64,000 nucleotides of DNA from Lysinibacillus sphaericus (GTDB lineage: Bacteria > Bacillota > Bacilli > Bacillales_A > Planococcaceae). Under the pieces are notes generated by a model, which did no database searches, was not told where the DNA came from, and worked only from the letters and a program-made list of their open reading frames with translations. The position numbers and the translations under genes are program-made. Below, piece by piece: positions 35,655-44,953 of the stretch. The stretch is taken from NCBI RefSeq assembly GCF_006864135.1, contig NZ_SADV01000007.1, positions 124,001 to 188,000 of the forward strand, in the 5' to 3' direction. Position 1 is the first letter of the stretch, and each line of letters begins with the position of its first letter.

Positions 35655-37364
35655 ATGAACAAAAAAACAATTATTCGCACATTTGAAAAAATTGCATTGT
35701 ATATGGAATTACAAGGGGAAAATCCATTCAAAGTGTCTGCCTTTCGAAAAGCTGCTGCCGCGCTTGAGGGGGACGAGCGCTCGTTAAGTGAGATGGAAGA
35801 TGTAACAAAGCTTAAGGGTATAGGTAAAGGTACAGCTGCGGTTATTGAGGATTTAATGACAAATGGTGAATCAAGCTTATTAAAAGAGTTAGAAGAAATT
35901 GTACCAAAAGGATTGCTCCCGCTATTAAAACTTCCAGGCTTAGGTGGTAAAAAAATTGCTAAGCTTCATCAAGAGTTAGGGGTTGATTCTGCGGAAAGTT
36001 TAAAGGCTGTTTGTGAGGAAGGTAAAGTTCGTGAGCTAGCTGGCTTTGCGGCTAAGACCGAAGAAAAAATTTTAAAGGAACTTGCAAATTTAGCAAATCG
36101 ATCAGAACGTTTACCGATTTGGCAGCTGGAGCCAGTTGTTTTACAAATTGAAGCTCTTCTAGGTAGTATGGAAGAAGTAGAACGTTTTTCTGTTGCAGGA
36201 AGCTTCCGTCGTGCAGCTGAAACAAGTAAAGATATTGATTTTATTGTTGTAACTGAAGCAGTTGGAACTGTACGTGAAAAGCTACTGAATGAGCTTTCTG
36301 TACAAGAAGTCGTAGCAGCTGGTGATACAAAAATTTCAGTTATTTTAGATCTAGATGAGCCTGTAAGTGTAGATTTCCGATTAGTAAGAGATGTAGAATA
36401 TGCAACAGCTTTGCATCATTTCACAGGCTCGAAAGATCACAATGTACGCATGCGTCAAATTGCTAAAGCCCGTGGTGAAAAAATTAGTGAATATGGTGTA
36501 GAACAGGCTAATGGCACCGTATTAACGTTTAAGGATGAAGAAGAATTTTTTGCGCATTTTGATTTACCATTTATTCCACCGAGTTTGCGTACAGGAACAT
36601 CGGAATTTGACAAAACGGATGACATTAAAAGTCTAGTGAAAATAGAAGATATTAAAGCAGATTTGCATATGCATACGACTTGGTCTGATGGTGCATACTC
36701 TATAGCTGAAATGGGCGAAGCATTGATTGCGCGTGGCTATCAGTATAGTGTTATTACTGACCATTCACAATTTTTAAAAGTAGCGAATGGTCTAACGCCA
36801 GAGCGCTTAACAAAGCAACGTGCTGAAATTGAGGCGTTTAATGAAGCACATTCTGATTTCCATTTATACGCGGGGACAGAAATGGATATTTTGCCGGATG
36901 GTTCCCTAGATTTTGAGGATGATGTGCTAAAAGAATTAGATTTCGTCATTGCCTCTATTCACTCTAGCTTTACACAATCGCAGGACAAAATTATGGCACG
37001 TTTACTTACGGCGATGCAAAATCCGTACGTTCATATGATTGCACATCCAACTGGTCGCATTATTGAGGATCGTAATGGCTATAATCCTGATATGGGACAA
37101 TTAATTTCGTGGGCAAAGGAATATGGTAAAATTTTAGAGTTAAATGCGAATCCATATCGTCTTGATTTATGTGTTGAGCATTTAGAAATGGCAATGGCCG
37201 CTGGTGTGCCCGTAGCAATCAATACGGATGCCCATGATATTGCTCATTTACGCTTTATGGATATTGGGGTGCGCTATGCAAACAGAGCATGGTTAAAAAA
37301 GGATATGATTGTGAATACATGGACGCGAGAACAATTTGAAGCGTTTATTCGACGAAATAAATAG
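35655..37364 (+). CDS. polX: DNA polymerase X with PHP domain
   Basis: A 569-residue family X polymerase. N-terminal helix-hairpin-helix part (AFRKAAAALEGDERSL, LKGIGKGTAAVIEDL), nucleotidyltransferase palm (AGSFRRAAETSKDIDFIVV, supplying catalytic Asp residues) and a C-terminal PHP phosphoesterase (ADLHMHTTWSDG, TDHSQ, HPTGRII, NTDAHD) with 3'-5' exonuclease activity in the B. subtilis homolog. Acts in base-excision or gap repair. GGAGG precedes the ATG. Confidence 0.96.
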   Translation: MNKKTIIRTFEKIALYMELQGENPFKVSAFRKAAAALEGDERSLSEMEDVTKLKGIGKGTAAVIEDLMTNGESSLLKELEEIVPKGLLPLLKLPGLGGKKIAKLHQELGVDSAESLKAVCEEGKVRELAGFAAKTEEKILKELANLANRSERLPIWQLEPVVLQIEALLGSMEEVERFSVAGSFRRAAETSKDIDFIVVTEAVGTVREKLLNELSVQEVVAAGDTKISVILDLDEPVSVDFRLVRDVEYATALHHFTGSKDHNVRMRQIAKARGEKISEYGVEQANGTVLTFKDEEEFFAHFDLPFIPPSLRTGTSEFDKTDDIKSLVKIEDIKADLHMHTTWSDGAYSIAEMGEALIARGYQYSVITDHSQFLKVANGLTPERLTKQRAEIEAFNEAHSDFHLYAGTEMDILPDGSLDFEDDVLKELDFVIASIHSSFTQSQDKIMARLLTAMQNPYVHMIAHPTGRIIEDRNGYNPDMGQLISWAKEYGKILELNANPYRLDLCVEHLEMAMAAGVPVAINTDAHDIAHLRFMDIGVRYANRAWLKKDMIVNTWTREQFEAFIRRNK

Positions 37365-37382
37365 ATTGAGGAGGTGTTCTCA

Positions 37383-39749
37383 GTGATCGCAGAACGCGCA
37401 TTGAAAACACTAGAATATGATAAAGTACGTCAGCAAGTGGCTACATACTGTACTTCTTCAATCGGTAAATCAGCGGTTGATGAGCTTGTACCACAGACAG
37501 ACTATGAAAAAGTTGTACAATTATTAGAAGAAATGGATGAAGGACTATCCATTTTACGTGTTAAAGGCAATGTGCCGATGGGTGGGATTTTTGATGTGCG
37601 ACCAGCTGCAAGGCGTGCACAAATCGGTGGCATGCTTTCAGCGATGGAACTAATGGAAGTTTCAAGTACAATTCGAGCTAGTAGAATTCTTCGCAATTTT
37701 ATCGAAGATATAGAATCAGAAGAAGTGATTGAGATTCCTCATTTCATCGCCAAAAAGGAGTCAATGCCTGTTTTGACAGGCTTACAGCATGAAATTAATA
37801 ACTGTATTGATGACAACGGCTCAGTGCTAGATTCTGCAAGTCAAACTTTGCGATCCATTCGCCAAACTTTCCGCGCTGAGGAAGCTAAAGTACGCTCTAA
37901 GCTGGAAAGCCTTATACGTGGGAGCAATGCTTCAAAAATGCTGTCAGATACACTTGTAACGATTCGTAATGATCGCTTTGTTATTCCCGTTAAGCAAGAG
38001 TATCGTCACCATTATGGTGGAATTGTGCATGACCAATCATCTTCTGGCCAAACATTATTTATCGAGCCAGATTCGATTGTACAAGCGAATAATGAGATTC
38101 ATCGATTAAAAATGAAAGAGCAAGCTGAAATTGAACGTATCTTACTTGCCTTAAGTGCAATGGTAGAGGAAGTAGCTCCAGATTTATTTAATTTAGTAAA
38201 AGTACTAGGTGAGATTGACGTTATTTTAGCTAAAGGCAAATATGGTCAAGCGAACAAATGTACAATGCCTAAAATGAATAACGACGGCTATATTCGACTT
38301 GTGCGTGCACGTCATCCGCTTTTACCAATTGAAACAGCGGTTCCTAACGATATTGAATTTGGGAAAGATATCACGGCAATTGTGATTACAGGGCCAAACA
38401 CGGGCGGTAAAACCGTCACTTTAAAAACAGTTGGACTATGTACATTAATGGCACAGGCTGGGTTACCAGTGCCTGCACTTGATGGTTCAGAGCTTGCTGT
38501 TTTCAAGCAGCTTTTTGCAGATATTGGAGATGAACAGTCGATTGAACAATCACTGTCAACATTCTCCTCTCATATGGTCAACATAGTAGATATCTTACAA
38601 AAGTTTGATTTCGAATCACTCGTTCTATTTGATGAATTAGGTGCCGGGACAGATCCTCAGGAAGGGGCAGCTCTGGCCATCTCCATTTTAGATGAAGTAC
38701 ATGGTCGTGGCGCCCGCGTTATGGCAACAACGCACTATCCTGAGCTAAAAGCATATGGCTATAATCGTCCAGGGGTTGCCAATGCAAGTGTAGAGTTTGA
38801 TATTGAGACATTGAGTCCAACATATCGTCTACTTATTGGTGTACCAGGCCGCTCCAATGCATTTGAAATTTCAAGTCGTCTGGGCTTACCAGAATCGATT
38901 ATTGACCGTGCGAAAAGCTTTACAGGTACAGATCGCCATGAGGTAGAGTCAATGATTGCTTCACTAGAAGAGACTCGTCGCCAATCCGAAGATGATGCAG
39001 AACGCTCTCATGAGTTACTAATGGAGTCTGAAGAACTTCGTAAAGAGCTACAAGGAAAACTACAAGCTTACGAGGAACGCAAAGAAGCACTCGATAAAAA
39101 AGCAAAAGAAAAGGCTCGTAAAATTGTTGATGAAGCAAAAAGAGAAGCAGAATCAATTATTGCTGAGCTTCGAGAAATGCGCAAAAATGCAGACCAAGTT
39201 GTCAAGGAACATGAACTCATCGAAGCACGTAAACGATTGGAAGAAGCTACACCGCTTGAAAACAATAAAGTGTTGAAAAAAGCGGCACAAGTAAAGGCTC
39301 GTGCACAAAACTTAGTTGTCGGAGACGAGGTAAAGGTGTTAAGCTATGGACAACGGGGTACATTGCTTGAAAAAGTATCGGATACCGAATGGGTTGTCCA
39401 AATGGGTATTCTGAAAATGAAAATCTCGGATAGTGATCTAGAGTACATTAAACCCGAAAAAGAACCTGTTCAACGTATGGCTGGTGTAAAAAATCGCAAT
39501 AGTCATGTAAAATTAGAATTAGATTTACGCGGCGAACGGTATGAAGATGCCATCATGCGTACGGAAAAATATATTGATGATGCCTTGCTTGCTAACTATG
39601 GGCGTGTATCAATTATTCATGGTGTCGGTACAGGTGCATTACGTCAGGGAATTCAAAGTTATTTGAAAAAGCATAAGCGTGTAAAATCCTTCCGTTTTGG
39701 TGAAGCGGGTGAGGGAGGATTAGGTGTCACGGTTGTGGAATTGAAATAA
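37383..39749 (+). CDS. mutS2: Endonuclease MutS2
   Basis: A 788-residue MutS2 that restrains recombination and rescues stalled ribosomes in B. subtilis. No mismatch-recognition domain; core and clamp domains precede the ATPase (ITGPNTGGKTVTLKTVGL Walker A, SLVLFDELGAGTDPQEGAALA Walker B), a coiled coil and a C-terminal Smr nuclease domain (ELDLRGERYEDAI, IIHGVGTGALRQGI). GTG 37383 lies eight bases after GAGGAGG and is preferred over GTG 37374, which lies directly next to the ribosome-binding site. Confidence 0.96.
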   Translation: MIAERALKTLEYDKVRQQVATYCTSSIGKSAVDELVPQTDYEKVVQLLEEMDEGLSILRVKGNVPMGGIFDVRPAARRAQIGGMLSAMELMEVSSTIRASRILRNFIEDIESEEVIEIPHFIAKKESMPVLTGLQHEINNCIDDNGSVLDSASQTLRSIRQTFRAEEAKVRSKLESLIRGSNASKMLSDTLVTIRNDRFVIPVKQEYRHHYGGIVHDQSSSGQTLFIEPDSIVQANNEIHRLKMKEQAEIERILLALSAMVEEVAPDLFNLVKVLGEIDVILAKGKYGQANKCTMPKMNNDGYIRLVRARHPLLPIETAVPNDIEFGKDITAIVITGPNTGGKTVTLKTVGLCTLMAQAGLPVPALDGSELAVFKQLFADIGDEQSIEQSLSTFSSHMVNIVDILQKFDFESLVLFDELGAGTDPQEGAALAISILDEVHGRGARVMATTHYPELKAYGYNRPGVANASVEFDIETLSPTYRLLIGVPGRSNAFEISSRLGLPESIIDRAKSFTGTDRHEVESMIASLEETRRQSEDDAERSHELLMESEELRKELQGKLQAYEERKEALDKKAKEKARKIVDEAKREAESIIAELREMRKNADQVVKEHELIEARKRLEEATPLENNKVLKKAAQVKARAQNLVVGDEVKVLSYGQRGTLLEKVSDTEWVVQMGILKMKISDSDLEYIKPEKEPVQRMAGVKNRNSHVKLELDLRGERYEDAIMRTEKYIDDALLANYGRVSIIHGVGTGALRQGIQSYLKKHKRVKSFRFGEAGEGGLGVTVVELK

Positions 39750-39771
39750 GCAGTAAAGGGGACGGAGAAAA

Positions 39772-40185
39772 ATGCTAAATTCTAGCTTTTGGCGATATCC
39801 AATTATCGAAACGGCAGGATATTTTAGTGTTGTTGTATTATGTTTAGTCGTCTCGATGGCATTGTTCGAAGTCGTTACGAAATATAAAAACTGGGAAGAA
39901 ATTAAAAATGGTAATATCGCTGTGGCCCTCGCAACAGGCGGGAAAATACTGGGAATTTGTAATATTTTTCGCTTTTCCATTGCGCGCCATAGCACTTTAA
40001 GTGAAATGATTGGCTGGGGCCTTTTTGGTTTTACATTACTAATTGTGGCGTATTTCTTATTTGAATTTATGACACCACGTTTTAATGTTGATCAAGAAAT
40101 CGCTAACGATAATCGCTCAGTCGGTTTCATTTCCTTTACCATTTCACTCGGTCTATCGTTTGTTATTGGGGCAAGTATTGCATAG
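39772..40185 (+). CDS. yshE: DUF350-family membrane protein YshE
   Basis: A 137-residue integral membrane protein with four hydrophobic helices, matching YshE by position between mutS2 and lcfA. The function of the family is not established. It begins 22 bases after mutS2. Confidence 0.88.
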   Translation: MLNSSFWRYPIIETAGYFSVVVLCLVVSMALFEVVTKYKNWEEIKNGNIAVALATGGKILGICNIFRFSIARHSTLSEMIGWGLFGFTLLIVAYFLFEFMTPRFNVDQEIANDNRSVGFISFTISLGLSFVIGASIA

Positions 40186-40197
40186 GAGTGTAATGAC

Positions 40198-40278
40198 ATG
40201 GAAAAATTAGCAAAAGTACTAATCGTTGTCTGCATCGCATTTTTGGCAGTCGGTGTCTATTATATGATGACCCTTTAA
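40198..40278 (+). CDS. 26-residue single-pass membrane peptide
   Basis: MEKLAKVLIVVCIAFLAVGV followed by YYMMTL: a single hydrophobic helix with a positively charged N-terminal side. A TAGGAG ribosome-binding site lies within the end of yshE, and the stop is immediately followed by the operon terminator. Probably a real small membrane protein co-transcribed with mutS2-yshE. Confidence 0.65.
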   Translation: MEKLAKVLIVVCIAFLAVGVYYMMTL

Positions 40279-40280
40279 GC

Positions 40281-40315
40281 AAAAAACGCATCCTTTTATG
40301 AGGATGCGTTTTTAT
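40281..40315 (+). terminator. Terminator of the mutS2-yshE transcript
   Basis: AAACGCATCC / GGATGCGTTT stem followed by T5. The 428 bases from here to lcfA also hold a stray minisatellite unit (about 40346-40375), AT-rich sequence without a gene, and a FadR-type palindrome. Confidence 0.88.
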
Positions 40316-40557
40316 ATATTGATAGGTAAAGGGAAGGAATGCTAAGGGAGCTAGCGACGGAAAGGAAAGACAAAGTGAAATAAAAAAACTAAAATACCCT
40401 CGAAAAAAATCGAAAGCTACATCATCCTCGTTTCAAACCATCATAAAAAACTACTAACATCTATTAATATTCCTTTAACTACCTAAAAAGCTATCATAAA
40501 AAATTATTTTTGAAATATAGAAATATTAACGCAGTCTTGTGCATAAAAAAAGATAGA

Positions 40558-40573
40558 ATGAATGAGTATTCAT
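40558..40573. promoter_or_regulatory. Predicted FadR operator upstream of lcfA
   Basis: ATGAATGAGTATTCAT, i.e. ATGAAT-N4-ATTCAT, fits the B. subtilis FadR box (TGAATGAMTANTCATTCA). It lies 170 bases before the lcfA start, so the promoter must be nearby with a long leader. Confidence 0.7.
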
Positions 40574-40742
40574 ACGCACTATCGATCCAAAACCATAAGG
40601 AATACAGTTATATAAATGTTGTTAAATGCATAATAATTAATCGAAAATGCATTTATTTTCTATTTTGTGTTTGAAAGAGTATTTCGTTTTCATTATAATT
40701 AAAATAAGAGTTTACAAATTGGGGGCAAAGGGGAGAGGACGT

Positions 40743-42434
40743 ATGACAACAAAACCATGGCTAAAAAATTATCCTGAAGAAGTACCATCGTCTTTAACGT
40801 TTGAGGAAATTCCTGTGCAAGAGTTTTTGACACGTGCCTATAAAAAGAATCCATCTAAAGTTGCGATTCATTTTATGGGAAAGGATTTGACGTACACTGA
40901 GCTATATGAGTCAGCGCTAAGGTTCGCAAATTATTTACAAGCCCTTGGAGTAGAGAAGGGAGATCGAGTAGCTATTATGCTGCCAAACTCACCGCAAAGT
41001 GTAATCGCTTACTATGGGGCAATGTATGCTGGGGCGATTGTCGTACAAACAAATCCACTTTATACTGAGCGTGAACTGCAATATCAAATGGTTGATTCAG
41101 GTGCGAAAGTTATTTTATTGATGGATATTTTGTATCCACGTGTTATGAAAATCATAAAAGAAACTGCACTTGAAAATGTAATTGTCACGGCTATTAAAGA
41201 TTATTTACCATTTCCTAAAAATTTGGTTTATCCCTATATTCAAAAAAAGCAGTACGGTTTTAGTGTAAAGGTTGAACATAGTGGTCAAAATCATTTATTT
41301 ACAGAAATTATGCGCTCAGCGCCCATCGAAATGATTGATATTCCAGTTGATTTTGAAGAGGACGTAGCACTGCTTCAATATACAGGTGGAACGACTGGCT
41401 TCCCTAAAGGCGTAATGTTGACCCATAAAAACTTAATTGCAAATACAACAATGTGTGATGCGTGGATGTATAAATGTGTACATGGTGAGGAAACCATTAT
41501 GGGCATTCTGCCATTCTTCCATGTTTATGGTATGACGGCAGTTATTTTATTATCCGTATTTACGCAAAATAAGATGGTGTTATTACCAAAGTTTGATGCA
41601 GAGACAGCGTTGAAAACAATTGATAAGCAAAAGCCAACACTATTCCCAGGTGCACCGACTTTATATATTGGTTTATTAAATCACCCGGATATTGCCAAGT
41701 ACGACTTATCGTCCATCAAAGCATGCTTAAGTGGATCCGCTTCATTGCCGGTAGAAGTGCAAGAGAAATTTGAAGCGGTAACAGGGGGGAAACTTGTTGA
41801 GGGATTTGGATTAACAGAAACTTCTCCTGTTACACATGCTACACCTATTTGGGGTAAGCGTGTCATGGGCTCGATTGGTTTACCTTGGCCAAATACGGAT
41901 TCAATAATTTTACGTACAGGGGATACAGAGGCGCTTCCAGTCGGTGAGGTTGGTGAGATAGCTGTAAAGGGACCACAGGTTATGAAAGGCTATTGGAATC
42001 GCCCTGAAGATACAGCAGCGGCGTTCGTAGATGGCTGGTTTTTAACAGGCGATCTTGGCTATATGGACGAAGAAGGTTATTTCTATGTAGTTGATCGTAA
42101 AAAAGATATAATTATTGCAGGTGGTTTTAATATTTATCCTCGTGAGGTAGAGGAAGTACTATATGAACGTGAGGAAATCCAAGAATGCATAGTTGCGGGC
42201 ATTCCTGACCCGTATCGTGGAGAAACCGTAAAAGCTTATATTGTTTTAAAAGAAGGATATTCGATTACGGAAGACGAATTAAATAAATATTGCCGTCAAA
42301 ACTTAGCTGCTTTCAAAGTTCCCCGCTATTATGAGTTTAGAGATGAGCTACCGAAAACAGCAGTTGGAAAAATCTTGCGTCGTTCATTAGTTGACGAAGA
42401 AAAAACAAAATTGGTGAATAAAGAAGCAAAATAA
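40743..42434 (+). CDS. lcfA: Long-chain fatty-acid-CoA ligase
   Basis: A 563-residue acyl-CoA synthetase that activates fatty acids with ATP and CoA, the first step of beta-oxidation. AMP-binding motifs are YTGGTTGFPKGVMLTHKNL, GFGLTETSPVTH, GWFLTGDLGYMDEEGYFYVVDRKKDII and the C-terminal PKTAVGKILRR. The ATG at 40743 follows GGGGAGAGGA; an upstream in-frame start at 40647 has none. It heads the lcfA-fadR-fadB-etfBA fatty-acid degradation cluster. Confidence 0.96.
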   Translation: MTTKPWLKNYPEEVPSSLTFEEIPVQEFLTRAYKKNPSKVAIHFMGKDLTYTELYESALRFANYLQALGVEKGDRVAIMLPNSPQSVIAYYGAMYAGAIVVQTNPLYTERELQYQMVDSGAKVILLMDILYPRVMKIIKETALENVIVTAIKDYLPFPKNLVYPYIQKKQYGFSVKVEHSGQNHLFTEIMRSAPIEMIDIPVDFEEDVALLQYTGGTTGFPKGVMLTHKNLIANTTMCDAWMYKCVHGEETIMGILPFFHVYGMTAVILLSVFTQNKMVLLPKFDAETALKTIDKQKPTLFPGAPTLYIGLLNHPDIAKYDLSSIKACLSGSASLPVEVQEKFEAVTGGKLVEGFGLTETSPVTHATPIWGKRVMGSIGLPWPNTDSIILRTGDTEALPVGEVGEIAVKGPQVMKGYWNRPEDTAAAFVDGWFLTGDLGYMDEEGYFYVVDRKKDIIIAGGFNIYPREVEEVLYEREEIQECIVAGIPDPYRGETVKAYIVLKEGYSITEDELNKYCRQNLAAFKVPRYYEFRDELPKTAVGKILRRSLVDEEKTKLVNKEAK

Positions 42435-42475
42435 ATACGTGGTAAAGTATTGACAAGCAAAGATGTAAATTATAA

Positions 42476-42520
42476 TATGAAAATATGAATGAATGACCAT
42501 TCATATTTTCATATTTTTTT
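42476..42520. promoter_or_regulatory. FadR operator embedded in a 16-bp inverted repeat (terminator-like)
   Basis: TATGAAAATATGAATG (42476-42491) and CATTCATATTTTCATA (42498-42513) are exact reverse complements, with a 6-base loop, followed by T7. Inside lies ATGAATGACCATTCAT (42489-42504), the same ATGAAT-N4-ATTCAT form as before lcfA. It could both terminate lcfA and bind FadR ahead of fadR. Confidence 0.75.
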
Positions 42521-42641
42521 AGGTGACCACGTCATATCCTTAACAATATATCAGTTTGAGATGGCTGATATTGAAGGATGACATCGTGTATTGAGCATGA
42601 ATTAAGACGTGTGCAAGTTTTTTTTAGGTGGTGATATAAAA

Positions 42642-43223
42642 GTGAAACGTGATAAGCCAAAATATAAGCAAATTATTGATGCAGCTGTCATCGTTATTGC
42701 AGAAAATGGGTATCACCAAGCACAGGTATCGAAGATTGCTAAACAGGCAGGGGTGGCCGACGGAACAATCTATTTATATTTTAAAAATAAAGAAGATATA
42801 TTAATTTCTGTCTTTAATGAAAAAATGGCTGTTTTTGTAGAGTCATTACAAGATATAATAGAAAATGGAAGTACGTCTAAGGGCAAACTTTCACGAATGA
42901 TTGAAAATCATTTTAATGTTCTAGCGACAGATCGATACCTAGCAACCGTCACACAATTGGAACTACGACAATCGAATAAAGATTTACGACTAAAGATTAA
43001 TTCGGTGTTAAGAGAGTATTTACAATTACTTGATCAAATTTTAATCGAAGGTATGCTATCAGGTGAGTTCAGTCAAACGATGGATGTACGCTTGGCACGC
43101 CAAATGGTATTTGGAACAATTGATGAAACTATTACGTCGTGGGTTATGAATGAATATCGATATGATTTGATAGAACAGGTTCCAAAAGTTCAGGCATTAA
43201 TCTTGAACGGCATTAAAGCTTAA
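42642..43223 (+). CDS. fadR: TetR-family fatty acid regulator FadR
   Basis: A 193-residue TetR-type repressor; long-chain acyl-CoA releases it from DNA in B. subtilis. The helix-turn-helix is [32 protein letters not shown], nearly identical to the B. subtilis protein as I recall it. Start GTG 42642 after TTAGGTGGTGAT, giving the usual length (194 in B. subtilis); a longer frame from 42609 is unlikely. Autoregulation is suggested by the operator just upstream. Confidence 0.95.
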   Translation: MKRDKPKYKQIIDAAVIVIAENGYHQAQVSKIAKQAGVADGTIYLYFKNKEDILISVFNEKMAVFVESLQDIIENGSTSKGKLSRMIENHFNVLATDRYLATVTQLELRQSNKDLRLKINSVLREYLQLLDQILIEGMLSGEFSQTMDVRLARQMVFGTIDETITSWVMNEYRYDLIEQVPKVQALILNGIKA

Positions 43224-43237
43224 AAGGATGTGGAGAA

Positions 43238-44011
43238 ATGGAATTTCTAAGTTGGAAAGTAGAGGATGGAGTGGCGATTATTACAATTGCACGCCCACCA
43301 GCCAATGCATTATCCCGCGGAATCATTACCGAAGTAAATGCTGTGCTAGATGAAGTAGAAAATGATGACACCGTACGTGTCCTTGTACTTCATGGCGAAG
43401 GTCGTTTCTTCTCAGCTGGTGCAGATATTAAAGAATTTACAGAGGTTGGATCTGGTGATGAATTTTCAAAGCTAGCGAACAATGGTCAACAAGTTTTTGA
43501 ACGAGTTGAATCGTTCTCTAAACCTATTATTGCTGCAATTCATGGTGCCGCACTAGGTGGGGGCCTTGAATTAGCGATGAGTTGTCATCTGCGCTTTGTG
43601 ACAGAATCTGCAAAATTAGGACTACCTGAATTACAATTAGGTCTTATTCCAGGTTTTGGGGGTACACAACGTCTACCTCGATATGTAGGGGTTGCAAAAG
43701 CTGCGGAAATGATGTTTACGAGTGAGCCGATTTCTGGAACAGAAGCTGTACAATGGGGTTTAGCGAATCGTGCATTTACAGATGAAGCATTATTGGAAGA
43801 AACGCTAAAGGTAGCCAAGAAAATTGCGAAGAAGAGCCCGGTTGCTTTAAAAGCAGCTATTCAAACATTGCAATATGCAAAACATGCTTCGTTTTATGAA
43901 GGTATTGAGGCAGAAGCAAAATCCTTTGGCACAGTATTCGTTTCGGAAGATGCAAAAGAGGGAATTCAAGCATTTATTGAAAAACGCGAGCCTGTGTTTA
44001 CTGGTAAATAA
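43238..44011 (+). CDS. fadB: Enoyl-CoA hydratase
   Basis: A 257-residue crotonase-fold enzyme hydrating trans-2-enoyl-CoA in beta-oxidation. Oxyanion-hole segments are [13 protein letters not shown] and [20 protein letters not shown]; the two Glu catalytic positions fall in [19 protein letters not shown]. Fourteen bases after fadR, same operon. Confidence 0.94.
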   Translation: MEFLSWKVEDGVAIITIARPPANALSRGIITEVNAVLDEVENDDTVRVLVLHGEGRFFSAGADIKEFTEVGSGDEFSKLANNGQQVFERVESFSKPIIAAIHGAALGGGLELAMSCHLRFVTESAKLGLPELQLGLIPGFGGTQRLPRYVGVAKAAEMMFTSEPISGTEAVQWGLANRAFTDEALLEETLKVAKKIAKKSPVALKAAIQTLQYAKHASFYEGIEAEAKSFGTVFVSEDAKEGIQAFIEKREPVFTGK

Positions 44012-44019
44012 TATTCCAT

Positions 44020-44067
44020 CAGTGTCGATAGCGACTTGAAAGAGTGTTATCGACGTTATCGACACTG
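44020..44067 (+). other. Inverted repeat between fadB and etfB
   Basis: CAGTGTCGATA (44020-44030) pairs with TATCGACACTG (44057-44067); a third TTATCGAC copy (44048-44054) offers an alternative pairing. No T run follows, so it is more likely a processing or attenuating hairpin than a terminator. Confidence 0.55.
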
Positions 44068-44128
44068 AAAATATATAATATTTATAAGTTTACTTAGAAA
44101 TAAAAAACGTTGCAGGAGGTATGGATAT

Positions 44129-44902
44129 ATGAATATTTTTGCATTAATTAAACGTACGTTTGATACAGAAGAAAAAATTGTTGTGTCGGGTGGTAAAATC
44201 CAAGAGGATGGCGCAGAGTTCATCATCAATCCTTACGATGAATATGCCATTGAAGAGGCAATCCAAGTACGTGACGCTGCTGGTGGCAAAGTAACAGTTG
44301 TGTCAATTGGTGGCGAAGATACAGAGAAGCAATTGCGTACAGCTCTTGCGATGGGAGCAGATGAAGCAGTTCTTATTAATACAGAAGACGATCTAGATGA
44401 ACTGGATCAAAATGCAGCAGCATATATTTTAGCTGAATATTTAAAAGATAAAGATGCTGATTTAATTTTAACAGGAAACGTTGCAATTGACGGAGGCTCT
44501 GGTCAAGTAGGGCCTCGTGTTGCAGATTTACTAGGTATCAACTGTGTAACAACAATTACAAAGCTTGAGATTGACGGAACATCTGCGAAAATTGTACGCG
44601 ATATTGAAGGTGACTCAGAAGTTATTGAGACATCTTTACCACTTTTAATAACAGCTCAGCAAGGTTTAAATGAGCCACGTTACCCATCTTTACCAGGGAT
44701 CATGAAAGCAAAGAAGAAACCGCTTGCAGAACTTGAGTTAGACGATTTAGAGATCGATGAAGATGATGTAGAGGTTAAAGTAGAAACAGTTGATATTTTC
44801 TTACCAGCTCAAAAGGCAGCAGGCCGTATTCTAGAAGGCGAACTTTCTGCACAAGTAAAAGAGCTTGTAAACCTACTTCATACAGAGGCGAAAGTAGTTT
44901 AA
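44129..44902 (+). CDS. etfB: Electron transfer flavoprotein beta subunit
   Basis: A 257-residue beta subunit that with EtfA accepts electrons from acyl-CoA dehydrogenases. Signature region VTVVSIGGEDTEKQLRTALAMGADEAVLI and the AMP-binding GNVAIDGGSGQVGPRVADLLG are present. GCAGGAGG precedes the ATG. Confidence 0.95.
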   Translation: MNIFALIKRTFDTEEKIVVSGGKIQEDGAEFIINPYDEYAIEEAIQVRDAAGGKVTVVSIGGEDTEKQLRTALAMGADEAVLINTEDDLDELDQNAAAYILAEYLKDKDADLILTGNVAIDGGSGQVGPRVADLLGINCVTTITKLEIDGTSAKIVRDIEGDSEVIETSLPLLITAQQGLNEPRYPSLPGIMKAKKKPLAELELDDLEIDEDDVEVKVETVDIFLPAQKAAGRILEGELSAQVKELVNLLHTEAKVV

Positions 44903-44953
44903 GTCATCTGATGACACAAATCGAATCTTAAAGGGTAACGGAGGGAATATACT

